This document shows, in pieces, positions 23,120 to 30,033 of a stretch of 30,033 nt of DNA. Source of the DNA: JAVBSC01 sp031547305 (lineage in GTDB: Bacteria > Desulfobacterota > Desulfovibrionia > Desulfovibrionales > Desulfovibrionaceae); assembly GCA_031547305.1 (NCBI GenBank), contig JAVBSC010000024.1, positions 1 through 30,033 of the forward strand, given 5' to 3'. A model generated the notes under the pieces. The model was not told the origin of the DNA. It worked only from the letters and a program-made list of their open reading frames with translations, and ran no database searches. Each line of letters starts with the position of its first letter. Position 1 is the stretch's first letter. Both the position numbers and the translations under genes were made by a program.

Positions 23120-24712
23120 TTATAGCTCAGTCAACTTCCCCATAATCTCCGGAATAATTTCAGCGATTTCTCCGGCCAGGTTGCCGCCGGCCGGGTATTG
23201 TCCGTGCAGGGCTTCGCCGGCCCGGCCGTGGATGTGCACAGCCAGGCCGGCGGCTTCAAGGGCCGGGTGGCTCCGCGCGGACAGGGCGGCGCACAGGCCG
23301 GCCAGCACGTCTCCGGAGCCGCCAACGGCCAGGTTTGTCAAACCGAAAGGCGCGATGATCAGCGGAGAGCCGTTTTGAGCGATCAGCGTCCCCGGTCCTT
23401 TGAGCACAAGCACAGCCCGGCAGTGGCGGCTGAATTCACGGGCGACCGTAAAGCGGGAGGCCTGGAGCAGGTCAACCGACGTCCATTTGGCCCGCGTGTC
23501 TTCCGGCAGTTCCTTGCTTTGCAGCAGGCGGAGCATCTCGCCGGGGTGCGGAGTGATGATGTCGGATTCTTTTAGCAGCTCCAGGGGCGGGCCGCAGGAC
23601 AGGGCGTCCGCGTCCAGGATCAGCGGGGGCCGTTCCTCAAGGGAAAGTACGGCCCGGAGCATATCCTGGGCCGCCCGCGCGCGGCCCAGGCCCGGCCCTA
23701 TCAGCAGGGCGCTTTTGGAGCCCAGGGCGCGGATGCGTTCCAGCAAGGCTGGAATGTGCCCGGCTGACCAGTTGAGGTCTTTGGGGTCGCCCAGGGGCAG
23801 GGTCATGAGTTCCGGCCGGGCGCTTTTAACTTGCGTCGCCAGTCCGGCCGGGCAGGCTATGGTCACCAGGCCGGCTCCGGCGCGCAGAGCGGCCAGTCCG
23901 GCCAGGTGGGCCGCGCCGCACAAACCGGGCGAAGCGCCGGCTATTAAAACCCGCCCACGGTCGCCCTTGTGCTCCAGGCCGGAAGGTTTTGGCAACACTC
24001 CGGGTTTGGGGGCGAGCAGGGCGTGGGAAGCGGGGTATTTTACCTTTGCCAGCGCCGGCACGCCGATGGGCCGTACCTCCAGTTCGCCAACCCAGGGCCG
24101 GGCTTCCGGCAGAATCAGGCCGGGCTTGGCCGCCTCAAAGCTTACAGTGACGTCCGCCCGCACCGCCTCCGGCCTGGGCCGGCCGGACAGGGCGCACAGG
24201 CCGCTGGGAATATCCAGCGCCAGCGTAAAAGTCCGTTCTCCGAGTCCGTTCATCCACCGGACCAGACCAAGCCGCTCCGGCCGCAAATCTCCGTTCAGGC
24301 CGGTGCCGCACAAGGCGTCCACCAGAATATCCGGCCGCAGGTCGCCGGGTATTTTCAGTCCTCCGCCTGAAGTTCGCATGGGCACGCCGCAGCGCCGGGC
24401 CAGCAGGGCATGGGCGCGGGCGGCGCCGCTCAGCCGGCTCACGGCCCGGCTGAGCAGAACCAGCGCCCGGCCGCCGTTGTCATGAATATAACGGGCCAGC
24501 ACAAAACCATCACCGGCATTGTTGCCGCTGCCGGCCATAACAACCGCCAGCTTTGATTCCCCATACTCCGGCCGCGCCCGCAAAACCTCCCAGGCCGCCC
24601 GCCCCGCGTTCTCCATAAGCGTGAATTCCGGCAGGCCGAATTCCCGGCCGCAGGCTTGATCCCAAGTCCGCATCTCCTCCGGTACCGGCAAAGGCATGAG
24701 GATATTTTTCAT
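23120..24712 (-). CDS. nnrE/nnrD: Bifunctional NAD(P)HX epimerase / ADP-dependent dehydratase
   Basis: 530 residues, the size of the fused YjeF protein of many bacteria. It repairs hydrated NADH/NADPH. The N-terminal epimerase (YjeF_N, about 1-215) has LMENAGRAAWE, GSGNNAGDGFVLAR, DALCGTGLNG and ALDIPSGL. The C-terminal dehydratase (carbohydrate kinase-like, about 235-530) has HKGDRGRVLIAGAS, GAAHLAGLAALRAGAGLVT, LLIGPGLG, LILDADAL, ITPHPGEM and LAVGGSGDVLAGLCAAL, the last being the nucleotide/active-site loop that usually reads GGTGDVL. ATG 24712 is the first start after rimO (21 bp gap); an in-frame ATG six codons in is also possible. Both halves look intact. It shares a transcript with rimO upstream and tsaE downstream. 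Confidence 0.94.
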   Translation of the reverse strand: MKNILMPLPVPEEMRTWDQACGREFGLPEFTLMENAGRAAWEVLRARPEYGESKLAVVMAGSGNNAGDGFVLARYIHDNGGRALVLLSRAVSRLSGAARAHALLARRCGVPMRTSGGGLKIPGDLRPDILVDALCGTGLNGDLRPERLGLVRWMNGLGERTFTLALDIPSGLCALSGRPRPEAVRADVTVSFEAAKPGLILPEARPWVGELEVRPIGVPALAKVKYPASHALLAPKPGVLPKPSGLEHKGDRGRVLIAGASPGLCGAAHLAGLAALRAGAGLVTIACPAGLATQVKSARPELMTLPLGDPKDLNWSAGHIPALLERIRALGSKSALLIGPGLGRARAAQDMLRAVLSLEERPPLILDADALSCGPPLELLKESDIITPHPGEMLRLLQSKELPEDTRAKWTSVDLLQASRFTVAREFSRHCRAVLVLKGPGTLIAQNGSPLIIAPFGLTNLAVGGSGDVLAGLCAALSARSHPALEAAGLAVHIHGRAGEALHGQYPAGGNLAGEIAEIIPEIMGKLTEL

Positions 24713-24733
24713 AAAGAGCGAAGCCTCATTGAA

Positions 24734-26029
24734 TTAAGCCAGGGCCACCAGGTCGTAGTCCATGGCTTCGGTTATTTCGGCGCTGATTATTTTTCCGGGG
24801 GCCACGGAGGGGCCGCTGATGTAAGTTACGCCATCCACTTCCGGGGCCTGGAACCAAGCGCGGCCGGTGTGCAGCCCGGGCCACTCGTCGTGGGGCGCGT
24901 CCACCAGAATGGGCAGTCGCGTGCCCACCAGGGTCTGTAGAAACGCGGCGCTGATTTCCGCCTGGATTTCCATAATGGAGTCGCGGCGCCATTCTTTGAC
25001 GTTGTCCGGCGGTTGATCCGGCAGGTCAAAGGCTTTGGTGCCCTCCTCGGATTGGAAGGCGAACACGCCCAGGTTGGTGAAGCGGGTTTCCAGCACAAAG
25101 TCGCGCAGGGCGGCGAAGTGGGCTTCGGTTTCGCCGGGATAGCCGGCAATGAGGCTGGTGCGCAGAGCGGCCAGGGGGAAATGTTTGCGGATGCGCTCAA
25201 TGACCAGCCTGGGATTTTGGGAGAAAGGGCGGCCCATTTTTTTCAGGATTGCCGGGTGGGCGTGTTGCAAAGGAATGTCAAAGTAAGGCACAAATGGAGC
25301 GCCGGCGGACTTGAGGAACCGGAGCAGCTCTTCGGTCACGCCGGCCGGGTAAAGGTACATCAGGCGCAGGCGCTCCAGCCCGGGCAGGGGCAGCAGGTCT
25401 TCCAAAAGTTGGATCAGACTGTGTTTTTTGCCCAGATCCCGGCCCCAGGCGCTAACGTCCTGGGCCACAAGGACGAGTTCCGCAACACCCTGGTCCAACA
25501 GGGCTTCAGCTTCTGCTTTCAGGCCAGCGGCCGGGCGGCTGCGCAGTGGGCCGCGAATGGCCGGAATGGTGCAGAAGGCGCATTTGTGCTCGCATCCGTC
25601 GCTGATTTTGAGCCAGGCGTAAGAAGGGCCTGTGGAGAGCAGGCGGCCTGTGGCGGCCGGTTCCGGCAGGCCAAGGGCCTTAGCCAGTCTGGCCGGCCAT
25701 TCCGCAATATCCCGGTTGTCCAGCCAGAGATCCACTTCCGGCAAGTCCGGGGCCAGATCCTTGATGCCGTAACGGCCCACCAGACAGCCGGCCACAACCA
25801 GCAGTGGACGTTTTGAGCCGGCGTCCGCCAGGGCGTCGATGGTTTCCACGATGCGGCGCACGGATTCCCGCACCGCCGGGGCGATAAAGCCGCAGGTGTT
25901 TATAATCGCGCAATCCGCTTCAAGGGGCTGGTCGGCGGATTTTATTTCAACGCCAAGCCCGCCGAGCAGATGTTCGGTATCCACCCGATTTTTCGGGCAG
26001 CCAAGACTTACGGAGTATATAGTCAACAC
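24734..26029 (-). CDS. rimO: Ribosomal protein S12 methylthiotransferase RimO
   Basis: 431 residues. A radical-SAM enzyme that adds a methylthio group to the conserved aspartate of ribosomal protein S12. The UPF0004 domain carries Cys11 (SLGCPKNRVDTE), Cys46 (NTCGFI) and Cys82 (AGCLVGRYG), ligands of the auxiliary cluster. The radical-SAM domain has Cys146, Cys150 and Cys153 in ISDGCEHKCAFCTIPAIRG (CxxxCxxC). A TRAM domain forms the C-terminus. SLGCPKNRVD and the DGCEHKC motif point to RimO rather than MiaB. The open frame extends to 26071, but I choose GTG 26029, because AGGA (complement of 26039-26042) lies 9 nt upstream and the protein then starts next to the family's first strand. First gene of the minus-strand operon, divergent from the histidine kinase with a 105-bp gap. 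Confidence 0.94.
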   Translation of the reverse strand: MLTIYSVSLGCPKNRVDTEHLLGGLGVEIKSADQPLEADCAIINTCGFIAPAVRESVRRIVETIDALADAGSKRPLLVVAGCLVGRYGIKDLAPDLPEVDLWLDNRDIAEWPARLAKALGLPEPAATGRLLSTGPSYAWLKISDGCEHKCAFCTIPAIRGPLRSRPAAGLKAEAEALLDQGVAELVLVAQDVSAWGRDLGKKHSLIQLLEDLLPLPGLERLRLMYLYPAGVTEELLRFLKSAGAPFVPYFDIPLQHAHPAILKKMGRPFSQNPRLVIERIRKHFPLAALRTSLIAGYPGETEAHFAALRDFVLETRFTNLGVFAFQSEEGTKAFDLPDQPPDNVKEWRRDSIMEIQAEISAAFLQTLVGTRLPILVDAPHDEWPGLHTGRAWFQAPEVDGVTYISGPSVAPGKIISAEITEAMDYDLVALA

Positions 26030-26134
26030 GTATTTATATCCTGTACGGCCACTGGTCAAAAGAGGCGGCATGTTTTATTAATAGCGGATAGCGGAACGCT
26101 GTTGGCCGTGCCGGCAGCGCGCCAAGGAGGGATT

Positions 26135-27628
26135 ATGTTACGCAGAAAACGCGGCCCGCGCAATGGGGCGGACTCCACGCTTTTCCGGGTTGGAATCTGC
26201 GGTGAAGGATCCGTTCTTGAACTTTTGGCCGGCATTATCGGCCAGGGCGTTTTTGCGGAAACCTTCCCGGGAATAACCGTGGTCGGCCGCATTGCCGGCC
26301 AGGCCGGCAAAAAATTGCCGCCCCTGCCCGGAAAAATGGGCAAGGTCCAGCGTTACGCCAGTGTTAAGGAATTTTTTGAGGATCACCCGGACTGCAACGT
26401 TATTCTGGATCTGGACGGCAGCCGCCGGGAGGAGATCCGGCAGTACGCCCCCGCCGGCGTGACCATGCTGGGAGCGGAGGTGGTGAACTCCTTTTGCCAG
26501 TCCGCGCTGGACGGGTCCATGATCATCGGCGGCGGAGCCAGGCTGCGCCGGGCCAGGGACATGTTCGCCATTCTGATCAACCAGTTGGACGAGGATGTGA
26601 TCATCCTGGACGCAACCGGCCGGATCATTGAAGTCAACCAGCACGTCCTGGACCGCAAGGGCGGCCGGAAAAGCGACTATATCGGCCGGCTGTGCCAGGA
26701 ACTGGATGGCGAAGACCTGTGCTGCGGCACGGGGGCGGTCTGCCCCTGGCGCGAGGCGGCCGGCATCAGCAAAAGAATCCACTCCACGGTGCATAAGGTT
26801 ACCGAGGACGGCAAGCTTCAGTATTTCCGCATTTACGCGTTTCCTCTTACCGGCGAAGACGGCCTGACCAGGCGCATGGTTCTGATGCGGCGCGACATAA
26901 CCGAACGGGTGCATATTGAGCAGCGCCTGCAGCAGTCGGAAAAAATGGCGGCCATAGGAGAACTTTCCACCTACATCGCGCATGAAATACGCAACCCGCT
27001 CTTCGCCATAGGCGGATTCGCCAATTCCCTGCTGCGCGCCGGAGATCTGAGCGAGTCCAGCCGGGAAAAGGCCAAGATAATTCTGGAGGAATCCCACCGC
27101 CTGGACGCGATCCTCAAAAGCATTCTGAACTTCGCCCGGCCTATGGATCAAAGCCTGGGCGACGTTGACGTAAGGGAAGTGCTTGAACAGACCGTGGGCC
27201 TGATGAGCCTGGGCGATGAAGCCAAGGGCATCAAAACCGTTCTGAAGGTTGCGCCGGGGCTTCCTAAAATTACCGGCAACCCGGATCAATTGAAGCAATG
27301 CTTTATAAACCTGGTGAAAAACTCCCAGGAAGCCATGCGGGACGGCGGCACGCTCACCCTCAGCGCCTATCTGGAGTCGGGCCGGGTGGTCCTGACCGTG
27401 GAGGATACAGGTTGCGGAATTCCTCCGGAATTGCACGAAACAATATTCAACCCCTTTTTCAGCACCAAGGACAAGGGGGCCGGTCTGGGGCTGGCCATGA
27501 CCAAAAAAATTGTGGAAGAACTGGGCGGATCGGTCTCCGTGTTCAGTAAACCTGGCCAGGGCACCAAATTCATTTTTCACCTCAAGCCAGCCCTGGCCGT
27601 TGAGAACAAGGAACAAACGAATGGGTAA
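26135..27628 (+). CDS. Soluble PAS-domain sensor histidine kinase with a Rossmann-like N-terminal domain
   Basis: 497 residues, no membrane segment. Residues about 17-135 begin FRVGICGEGSVLELLAGI, a strand-loop-helix like the start of a nucleotide-binding Rossmann fold, and I cannot assign them to a known family. PAS domain about 137-258, with Cys187, Cys196, Cys197 and Cys203 clustered (LDGEDLCCGTGAVCPW). HisKA with H283 in IAHEIRNPL; ATPase with N-box LVKNSQEA, G1 DTGCGIP (424-430), F-box IFNPFFSTK and G2 GAGLGLAMTKKI. It would autophosphorylate His283 in response to a cytosolic, perhaps redox or metal, signal. No response regulator lies beside it. ATG 26135 has AAGGAGG 4 nt upstream; the frame is open further back to 25970 but that overlaps rimO and has no ribosome site. 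It overlaps rdgB by 8 bp. Confidence 0.9.
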   Translation: MLRRKRGPRNGADSTLFRVGICGEGSVLELLAGIIGQGVFAETFPGITVVGRIAGQAGKKLPPLPGKMGKVQRYASVKEFFEDHPDCNVILDLDGSRREEIRQYAPAGVTMLGAEVVNSFCQSALDGSMIIGGGARLRRARDMFAILINQLDEDVIILDATGRIIEVNQHVLDRKGGRKSDYIGRLCQELDGEDLCCGTGAVCPWREAAGISKRIHSTVHKVTEDGKLQYFRIYAFPLTGEDGLTRRMVLMRRDITERVHIEQRLQQSEKMAAIGELSTYIAHEIRNPLFAIGGFANSLLRAGDLSESSREKAKIILEESHRLDAILKSILNFARPMDQSLGDVDVREVLEQTVGLMSLGDEAKGIKTVLKVAPGLPKITGNPDQLKQCFINLVKNSQEAMRDGGTLTLSAYLESGRVVLTVEDTGCGIPPELHETIFNPFFSTKDKGAGLGLAMTKKIVEELGGSVSVFSKPGQGTKFIFHLKPALAVENKEQTNG

Positions 27629-28244
27629 AATAGTTCTGGCCACGCGCAACCCGGGTAAAGTTGCGGAAATGCGGCCGCTCTTCGCGGGACTGGGCCTTGA
27701 GACGTTCAGCCTCTCAGACTTTCCGGGCCTGCCTGAAGTGGAAGAAACCGGCCTGACCTTTGAGGAAAATGCCTTGCTTAAGGCCAGGGCCGTCAGCGCG
27801 GCCACGGGGTTGGTCGCCCTGGCCGACGATTCCGGCCTGGAGGTGGACGCCCTGGGCGGAGCGCCCGGCGTGCATTCCGCCCGTTACAGCGCGGAGCCTG
27901 GCCGGCCGGCCACCCCGGAGCGCAATAACGCCAAGCTTCTTGAAGCCATGCGCGACGTGCCGGACGCTAAACGCTCCATCCGCTTCATCTGCGTCATGGC
28001 CGTCTGCGCTCCGCACAACGCTGAATGCCTGGTTACCCGCGGCGCCTGGGAAGGCCGCCTGAACCGCGAGCTTGTCGGCGCGGGCGGCTTCGGTTACGAT
28101 CCTCTGTTTTTTGATCCGGAACTGAACCTCAGCGCCGCCCAGCTTACTCGCGAACAAAAAAACCAGCGCAGCCACCGGGGTAAAGCCGCGTGCGCCCTGC
28201 GCCAGGCCTGGCCGGATTTTTTGGAAAAGTTAAATAAGTTATGA
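27621..28244 (+). CDS. rdgB: Non-canonical purine NTP pyrophosphatase (RdgB/HAM1)
   Basis: 207 residues, family length about 195-205. It hydrolyses dITP, ITP and XTP to monophosphates and so keeps damaged purines out of DNA. Motifs in order: IVLATRNPGKVAEM at the N-terminus (nucleotide binding), EETGLTFEENALLKA, LADDSGLEVDALGGAPGVHSARY (catalytic Asp pair), and GGFGYDPLFFDPE near the C-terminus. The ATG lies inside the kinase gene's last codons (overlap ATGGGTAA) with AAGGA (27608-27612) 8 nt upstream, so translation is probably coupled. The C-terminal QKNQRSHRGKA is the usual end motif (K-N-x-x-S-H-R). The glycosyltransferase gene follows after 14 bp. Confidence 0.96.
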   Translation: MGKIVLATRNPGKVAEMRPLFAGLGLETFSLSDFPGLPEVEETGLTFEENALLKARAVSAATGLVALADDSGLEVDALGGAPGVHSARYSAEPGRPATPERNNAKLLEAMRDVPDAKRSIRFICVMAVCAPHNAECLVTRGAWEGRLNRELVGAGGFGYDPLFFDPELNLSAAQLTREQKNQRSHRGKAACALRQAWPDFLEKLNKL

Positions 28245-28258
28245 TGTTGGGAGATTTT

Positions 28259-29164
28259 ATGTCCGATAAAAAGGTTACGGTGTTGTTGACTGTTTTTAAC
28301 GGCATGCCGTATCTGGAGCGGACGGTCCGGAGTATTTTGGGCCAGACGCTGGATGATTTTTGTTTTTTGATTTTGGACAACGGTTCCACGGATGCCGGCG
28401 GGAGTTATTTGGAAGGCTTGAGGGACGAGCGGATCCGCCTGCTCAAGCTGGAGGAGACTTTGCCGCGCACCCAGGTTTTGCGCAAAGGGCTGGATCTGGT
28501 CGAAACCGAGTACACGGCCATAATTGATGCCGACGACCTGGCGGAGCCGACGCGTCTGGACGAACAGGCGGCTTGGCTGGAGGCCAACCCGGATTGCGCC
28601 CTGGTGGGCAGCGACGTCATTTATATTGATGAGGCGGACCGGGTGATCGGGCATATGAATTATCCGACAGCAAGCGGGGAGTTGCGGGCCAATTTGCCTG
28701 TGCTTAACCAGTTCGCGCACGCGGCCGTGATGTTCCGGACCGGAGCCGCCCGCGCGGTTGGCGGTTACCCGGCGGAATTGGGGCATTCCCAGGATTTGGG
28801 ATTGTGGATCGCCCTTCTGCGGGCCGGGCATGGGGTTGGCAGCCTGCCAAAAGCGCTGGCGCGCATCCGCCTGCACGCCCGGCAGACCAGCGGAAATCCC
28901 GCCGGCATAGCCAGGGCCAGGGAAGACGGGCTCCGTTTGGCCGTAGACATGGCCGCATTGCCGGGACTGCCTGTGGAAGCCCGGCAGCTTGCCGAACTGC
29001 GCGCCGCGGGTTACTTGTTTTTGTTGGGGCGCCGCAAAGAAGCCTGGGACGGTTTTGCGCGGGTTTTCAGGCTTGCGCCGTTGGGTTTTTTTGTAAATCC
29101 CTATGCCTGGAAAAGAATAAAGCATCAGTTGAAGATATGGATGGGGTTTGCGGTAAGACCGTGA
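28259..29164 (+). CDS. Family 2 glycosyltransferase
   Basis: 301 residues. GT-A fold glycosyltransferase: VTVLLTVFNGMPYLERTVRS at the N-terminus, LILDNGSTDAG, and the metal-binding DxD in IIDADDLAEPTRL. It would move a sugar from a nucleotide donor onto an acceptor, perhaps in cell-surface polysaccharide or lipid glycan synthesis; the sugars are unknown. No membrane segment is evident; the C-terminus is basic and hydrophobic (KRIKHQLKIWMGF) and might contact the membrane. Start: ATG 28259 is preferred to 28241 because GGGAG (28249-28253) lies 5 nt upstream. It is an isolated glycosyltransferase behind rdgB, not part of a visible polysaccharide cluster, though the neighbouring genes beyond the window edge are unseen. 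Confidence 0.9.
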   Translation: MSDKKVTVLLTVFNGMPYLERTVRSILGQTLDDFCFLILDNGSTDAGGSYLEGLRDERIRLLKLEETLPRTQVLRKGLDLVETEYTAIIDADDLAEPTRLDEQAAWLEANPDCALVGSDVIYIDEADRVIGHMNYPTASGELRANLPVLNQFAHAAVMFRTGAARAVGGYPAELGHSQDLGLWIALLRAGHGVGSLPKALARIRLHARQTSGNPAGIARAREDGLRLAVDMAALPGLPVEARQLAELRAAGYLFLLGRRKEAWDGFARVFRLAPLGFFVNPYAWKRIKHQLKIWMGFAVRP

Positions 29165-29182
29165 TCCCTGGGAAGGATTGAC

Positions 29183-30033
29183 ATGCGCGTACCACTGGGC
29201 GTCCTCTTGCCGCCTTATCTGCGCCAGGGCATAAAAACCGCTCTGGCTGTCGGGTTGACCATTTTCATAGACTCGCAGTTTTTGCATTCGCCGGAATACG
29301 TCTGGGCGGTGCTGGCCGCCATAGTTGGCATGTACTGCAACGTGGCGGAAGTGGTGCAGATAGGTTTTAACCGCCTTTCCGGCATCATTCTGGGGGGAAG
29401 CTGCGCCCTGGCTTTTCTGTTCTTTTTTCAGCCCAACGGCATTTGGGGGCACATTGCCCTGACCTGCGGGGTGGCTTTGTGCTCGGCCCTGGCCCGTTTA
29501 AATTCCCGCTACTTCATGGCCGCCATAGCCCTGGCCTGCGTTTTTCTGGCCGGCCAGGGCCAGGCGGACGCCGTAAGCTCCGCGTTGCTGCGTCTGACGG
29601 ACATAGGGCTGGGGGTGCTTTGCGCTTTTGTGATTTCCGTGAGCGTCTGGCCGGTGCGCATGACCGACGCTCTGCGCCAGGATCTGGGACGGCAGTTTCA
29701 CGAGGCGGTGCGTCTGCTGGATGAACTGGTGAACGCCCTTTTGCGCGGCGGGCGGGGTTTGCCGGCGGATTTGCTGGACCCTCTGCTGGAACAGGCTGCC
29801 GCCAATCACGAATTTTTGCGCCGGGTGCGCGCCAGGGAGCTTCTGGGATACCGGCGCGGCAGCCAGGTGTTGGACGAGCAGGTTCGAATCATGGATCGCT
29901 GCACCGAGCATTTGCATGTGGTGCTGGATGCCCTGAACGACAGCCACGAGGAAAAACACGATCCGGACATGTCCGCGGCCCTGCGCCGGGTGGCGGACTC
30001 CCTTATGCCCGCCCTGCGGCACCTGGGCGGGGA
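29183..30033 (+). CDS. FUSC / aromatic-acid-exporter-type membrane protein (5' part)
   Basis: 283 residues are present and the frame runs off the window end, so the C-terminus is missing. ATG 29183 has GGAAGGA (29171-29177) 5 nt upstream and lies 18 bp after the glycosyltransferase stop. The N-terminal 150 residues hold about five to six closely spaced hydrophobic helices (LAVGLTIFI, YVWAVLAAIVGMYCNVAEVV, LSGIILGGSCALAFLFFF, IALTCGVALCSALARL, YFMAAIALACVFLAG, IGLGVLCAFVISVSVWPVRM). An acidic and basic cytoplasmic helical region with repeated Arg/Asp/Glu and His follows. This layout (VWAVLAAIV, then N-R-x-x-G-x-x-x-G) is that of FUSC and ArAE exporters, which expel aromatic acids or similar compounds. 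The substrate is unknown. Confidence 0.8.
   Translation, partial: MRVPLGVLLPPYLRQGIKTALAVGLTIFIDSQFLHSPEYVWAVLAAIVGMYCNVAEVVQIGFNRLSGIILGGSCALAFLFFFQPNGIWGHIALTCGVALCSALARLNSRYFMAAIALACVFLAGQGQADAVSSALLRLTDIGLGVLCAFVISVSVWPVRMTDALRQDLGRQFHEAVRLLDELVNALLRGGRGLPADLLDPLLEQAAANHEFLRRVRARELLGYRRGSQVLDEQVRIMDRCTEHLHVVLDALNDSHEEKHDPDMSAALRRVADSLMPALRHLGG

Noticed and set aside
26102..26125. TTGGC/GCCAA hairpin touching the histidine kinase ribosome site as a translational switch
   Set aside because: The stem is only 5 bp with a long loop and its right arm only just reaches the ribosome site; it could easily be chance in this GC-rich stretch.
26138..27805. 555-codon minus-strand frame opposite the histidine kinase and rdgB
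   Set aside because: It spans two real genes on the other strand and has no motif of its own.
1..30033. tRNA genes, CRISPR arrays, insertion sequences or prophage genes
   Set aside because: I found no T-loop-like motif outside coding frames, no regularly spaced repeats and no transposase or integrase motif. The only multi-copy element is the palindrome between carB and purF.

Overview
This window looks like a piece of the chromosome of a GC-rich bacterium, most likely of the Desulfobacterota (Deltaproteobacteria; Desulfovibrio-like). That placement is inferred from gene content: a type III glutamine synthetase, the LL-diaminopimelate aminotransferase (DapL) route to lysine, a NifA-like sigma-54 activator, and a cytosolic PAS histidine kinase with a Cys-rich PAS domain. 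No rRNA, tRNA, CRISPR array, transposase or phage gene was seen. Apart from the ends, this is housekeeping metabolism in tightly packed operons.

Layout. 1-215 is GC-rich non-coding DNA with an 18-C homopolymer. 216-800 (+) holds a small secreted BON-domain protein and, just behind it, a decayed and frameshifted tandem copy. 893-1597 (+) is a purC-type SAICAR synthetase of a variant subfamily, with its own terminator. 1734-3784 (-) is a two-gene unit: an AbrB-duplication membrane protein and then an orphan periplasmic sugar-type binding protein. 3929-11691 (-) is carA-carB, a 270-bp stretch of palindromic repeats, purF and a NifA-like regulator, closed by a terminator. A divergent intergenic region (11692-12125) leads to a four-gene operon on the + strand: glnN-gltB-dapF-dapL (12126-21172). 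Convergent to it is the minus-strand operon rimO-nnrE/D-tsaE-lysC (26029 down to 21304), which ends in a strong terminator. From 26135 (+) come a soluble histidine kinase, rdgB, a family 2 glycosyltransferase and the start of a FUSC/aromatic-acid-exporter-type membrane protein cut by the window edge.

How the genes fit together. The centre is a glutamine/glutamate hub. GlnN makes glutamine. CarA, PurF and GltB each carry a glutaminase domain that spends it. GltB makes glutamate, which is the amino donor for DapL two genes downstream. LysC opens the aspartate pathway that feeds DapL and DapF. A NifA-like activator lies on the far side of carAB-purF, and a near-consensus -24/-12 element precedes glnN, so nitrogen-responsive sigma-54 control of the glnN operon is plausible but unproven.

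The points most worth a second look are: an internal Shine-Dalgarno plus ATG inside lysC that would produce a separate regulatory beta subunit; the tandem BON duplication with one copy broken; the pairing of a binding protein with an AbrB-type membrane protein and no ABC genes; the repeat and hairpin cluster between carB and purF; and gltB without gltD. I found no clear evidence of a wholly new defence or mobile system here.
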